Assembly (NCBI GenBank): GCA_036346355.1
Contig: CM070588.1
Span: 13,377,914 to 13,441,913 of the forward strand
Reading direction: 5' to 3'
Length of the DNA: 64,000 bases
Source: Rhipidocladum racemiflorum
Lineage: Eukaryota > Streptophyta > Magnoliopsida > Poales > Poaceae
In this document: positions 61,183 through 64,000 of the stretch, one piece after another
Position numbering within the stretch: the stretch's first letter is position 1
Layout of the letters: every line of letters begins with the position of its first letter
Made by a program: the position numbers and the translations under genes
The notes under the pieces: model-generated
Told to the model about the DNA's origin: nothing
Databases searched by the model: none
The model's input: only the letters and a program-made list of their open reading frames with translations

Positions 61183-64000
61183 GTGGTACGAGAAGGGAAG
61201 GAGAACATCTGGGTTGTTGATTCAGGATGCTGCCAACACATGACAGGCAACCCAAGTTGGTTCTCCTCCCTAACAAAAGCATCTGGGAACGAAACGATCA
61301 CTTTTGGAGATGCTACTACTGGACGCGTCATTGCAAAAGGTATAGTGAAGGTAAATGAGCACTTTACTTTAAAGAATGTCTCTTTGGTGTCTAAACTGAA
61401 ATTCAACCTTCTGTCTGTATCTCAATTGTTGGATGAAAACTTTGAAGTAAGTTTTAAACCGAATGCATGTAGAGTACTTGATGCTTCTGGAAACTTGATT
61501 CTTGAGATATCTAGACTTGGAAAATTTTCATAGCAAATTTTAGCAATGCTTCAAGTTCACATTGTTTTGTTGCTTCAGAATCTAGAAATCTCAATTTTTG
61601 GCATCGTCGGTTAGGTCACATGGGCTTTGATCTGTTATCTAGATTGAGTGGTCTAGACTTAATTCGTGGCTTGCCAAAATTAAAATCTTGTAAAGACATT
61701 GTTTGTGCTTCCTGTCGTCTTGGTAAGATGGTTGGAGCACCTCATGCTCCTGTCTCTACAGTAATGACCACTGGCCCCGGTCAACTTCTTCACATGGATA
61801 CAGTAGGACCATCTCGAGTACAATCGGCCGGAGGTAAGTGGTACTTTCTAGTGATAGTTGATGATTATTCGAGATACTCTTGGGTGCATTTTCTGTCTTC
61901 AAAAGATGAGATTTTTGGACTTTTTCATGTCTTCATTAAGAGATTGATAAATGAATTGCCTAACACATTGAAAGCCATAAGAACTGATAATGGTACGGAA
62001 TTCAAAAATGCTTTGTTCAAATCTTTTTGTCAAACTAATGGAATTGAACATCAATTTTCTTCGCCATATTCTCCCTCACAGAATGGTGTTGTAGAAAGGA
62101 AAAATAGAACTTTGATTCAAATGGCTAGAACTATGCTAGATGAATACAACACTTCAAGAAAATTTTGGGCTGAGGCAATTTCTTCTGCTTGCTATATATC
62201 AAATAGGGTCTATCTCAAAGCTTTACTTGGTAAAACATCTTATGAACTGAGATTTGATCGTAAACCATCTGTTTCTCACTTACGAGTGTTTGGTTGCAAA
62301 TGCTTTATTCTTAAACATGGAAATCTTGATAAATTCGAAGCTCGTAGTACAGATGGTATTTTCCTTGGTTATTCGTTGCACTCTCGTGGATATCGTGTAC
62401 TAGATTTATTGACTAACAAATTGTTGGAGACATGCGATGTTACTTTTGATGAGGCTAGCCCTGGAGCTAGACCCGACATTTTAGGTTCACGAGAAGATTT
62501 AGAGCCAATCTTTTTGGATAAAAGATTCAAAGAAAATGGTGAAGATAATGATGATGATGAGCTCATACCTACAGAACGGGAAGATGTTCCTGAACCAATT
62601 GATGTGACTTCTACTTCAGATTTTCCTACACCTCCCACGACGACTGAAACAACTGGACCTCCCCTTGCTGTTCTGAAGAACCATCCTCCTGAACAAATTA
62701 TTGGAAGTCTTCATGAAAGGGTGACACGTTCTAATTCATCTCAAACTCTTTTATGCATGCATTCTGCTTTTGTTGCAAATTTTGAACCGAAGAATATTAC
62801 ACATGCTTTAACTGATAGTTCTTGGGTTGATGCGATGCATGAGGAGTCAGAGAATTTTGAAAGAAATAAAGTTTGGTGTTTAGTGGAACCTCCTAAAGGT
62901 CAAAACATTATTGGAACAAAATGGGTTTTTAAGAACAAGCTAAATGAAGATGGAATAATTGTTAGAAACAAAGCTAGGCTTGTAGCTCAAGGTTTATCCC
63001 AACTTGAAGGAATTGATTTTGATGAAACATTTGCTCCTGTTGCTCGTTTAGAAGCTATTCGCATTCTTTTGGCGTTTGCAGCTTCAAAAGGTTTTAAGTT
63101 ATTTCAAATGGATGTGAAAAGTGCTTTTCTAAACGGTTTTATAGAAGAAGAAGTTTTTGTGAAACAACCCCCTGGCTTTGAAAATGAAAAATTTCCTAAT
63201 CATGTGTATCGCTTATCAAAAGCTCTTTATGGATTAAAACAAGCCCCTCGTGCTTGGTATGATAGATTAAAAGGCTTCTTGCTTCAACATAATTTTGAAA
63301 TGGGAAAAGTTGATAAAACTCTGTTTACTCAAAATTCAAATGATCAATTCCTTGTGGTGCAAATTTATGTGGATGATATTATCTTTGGAGGATCCTCCCA
63401 CTCTCTTGCGTTGCATTTTTCTGAGCTGATGTCCAGAGAATTCGAGATGAGTATGATGGGAGAGTTGACATACTTCCTTGGATTTCAAATCAAGCAAGCG
63501 AAAGAAGGGATCTTCTTGCACCAATCCAAGTATACAAAGGAGCTACTAAAGAAATTCGACATGGGAGAAGGAAAGTCAGTATCTACTCCAATGAGCACAA
63601 CAACAATTTTGGATCCTAACGAGAATGGTGTCGAGATGGACCAAAAAGAATACAGAAGCATGATTGGATCACTACGCATTTGATCAAGCTTTCGAGGCCT
63701 GACATACATTTTGCAGTATGTTTGTGTGCTCGATTTCAAGCCTCTCCTCAAGAATCACATCGACAAGCAATTAAAAGAATTTTTAGGTATCTCCACTCCA
63801 CTTCTGAATTTGGTATTTGGTATTTGGTATTCGTGTTCATCTTCTCTTACACTCCTAGGATATTCTGATGCTGATTTTGCGGGGTGTAGATTAGATAGAA
63901 AGAGTACTTCTGGCACATGTCATTTTCTTGGCACCTCACTTGTTTCATGGTCTTCTAAGAAACAGTCCTCAGTTGCACAATCTACTGCCGAAGCTGAATA
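61183..64000 (+). pseudogene. pol: SIRE-like copia pol (copia 2), cut by window end
   Basis: Protease directly follows the TAG in the same frame, with catalytic DSG at 61219-61227. A one-base loss in a T run near 61525-61529 shifts the frame. After it come the GAG-pre-integrase motif (WHRRLGHMG, about 61600), integrase with Asp in HMDTVG (about 61797), Asp in RTDNGTEF (about 61984) and Glu in NGVVERKNRT (about 62095), then an acidic linker (62500-62700). Reverse transcriptase has YVDD at 63366-63377. The frame breaks near 63676 and again near 63820, where TATTTGG is duplicated. RNase H follows (GYSDADFAGC about 63858, STAEAEY at the end). The order PR-IN-RT-RH is diagnostic for Ty1/copia. Confidence 0.93.

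Overview
This window is intergenic DNA from a flowering plant, built almost entirely of nested transposable elements. I found no host gene, tRNA, rRNA or CRISPR array. A plant origin is indicated by the SIRE/Maximus-like Ty1/copia elements, Tekay-like Ty3/gypsy elements with LTRs over 2 kb, a short Helitron (TC...CTAG) and a hAT-type MITE. A grass is my best guess, from overall likeness of these elements, at low confidence. The reading frames in the GC-rich parts of the LTRs are by-products of purine/pyrimidine-rich sequence.

Layout. 1-6176: 5' part of a minus-strand non-coding LTR element, here called LARD-A copy 1 (LARD = large retrotransposon derivative). 6177-6920: LTR scrap. 6921-11329: 3' end of a second gypsy family (integrase tail plus a ~3.6 kb LTR). 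11336-30795: a decayed SIRE-like copia element (copia 1) that lost integrase and most of reverse transcriptase. It was broken up by a complete LARD-A (copy 2, 13487-24580, TSD CAAGT) and two solo LTRs (24779-27237, TSD ATTGG; 27444-29624, TSD AGATG). LARD-A copy 2 itself carries a Helitron (14333-14568) and a solo LTR (16165-18356, TSD TGTTG). 30796-32165: remnant of an unidentified element with 30-bp palindromic repeats and the start of a possible transposase gene. 32165-44070: LARD-A copy 4, interrupted by LARD-A copy 3 (34809-43688). 44071-57768: plus-strand LARD internal DNA (copy 5), split by a coding Tekay-like gypsy element (44672-56699, TSD CCGGT). That element's 5' LTR is interrupted by a diverged LARD-B piece (45786-~49300), and its integrase by a hAT MITE (53108-53364, 8-bp TSD). 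57769-64000: second SIRE-like copia (copia 2), cut off by the window end.

How the pieces relate. The LARD elements have ~2.2-2.5 kb LTRs, a tRNA-Met primer site, a polypurine tract and about 4.1 kb of internal DNA with no gag or pol. The coding gypsy element has related LTRs and the same palindrome plus polypurine tract at its 3' end, so it or its relatives are the plausible source of proteins for the LARDs. The coding copy here is dead (stops, frameshifts, altered protease motif, MITE). Direct repeats around five LTR elements or solo LTRs fix much of the order of insertion.
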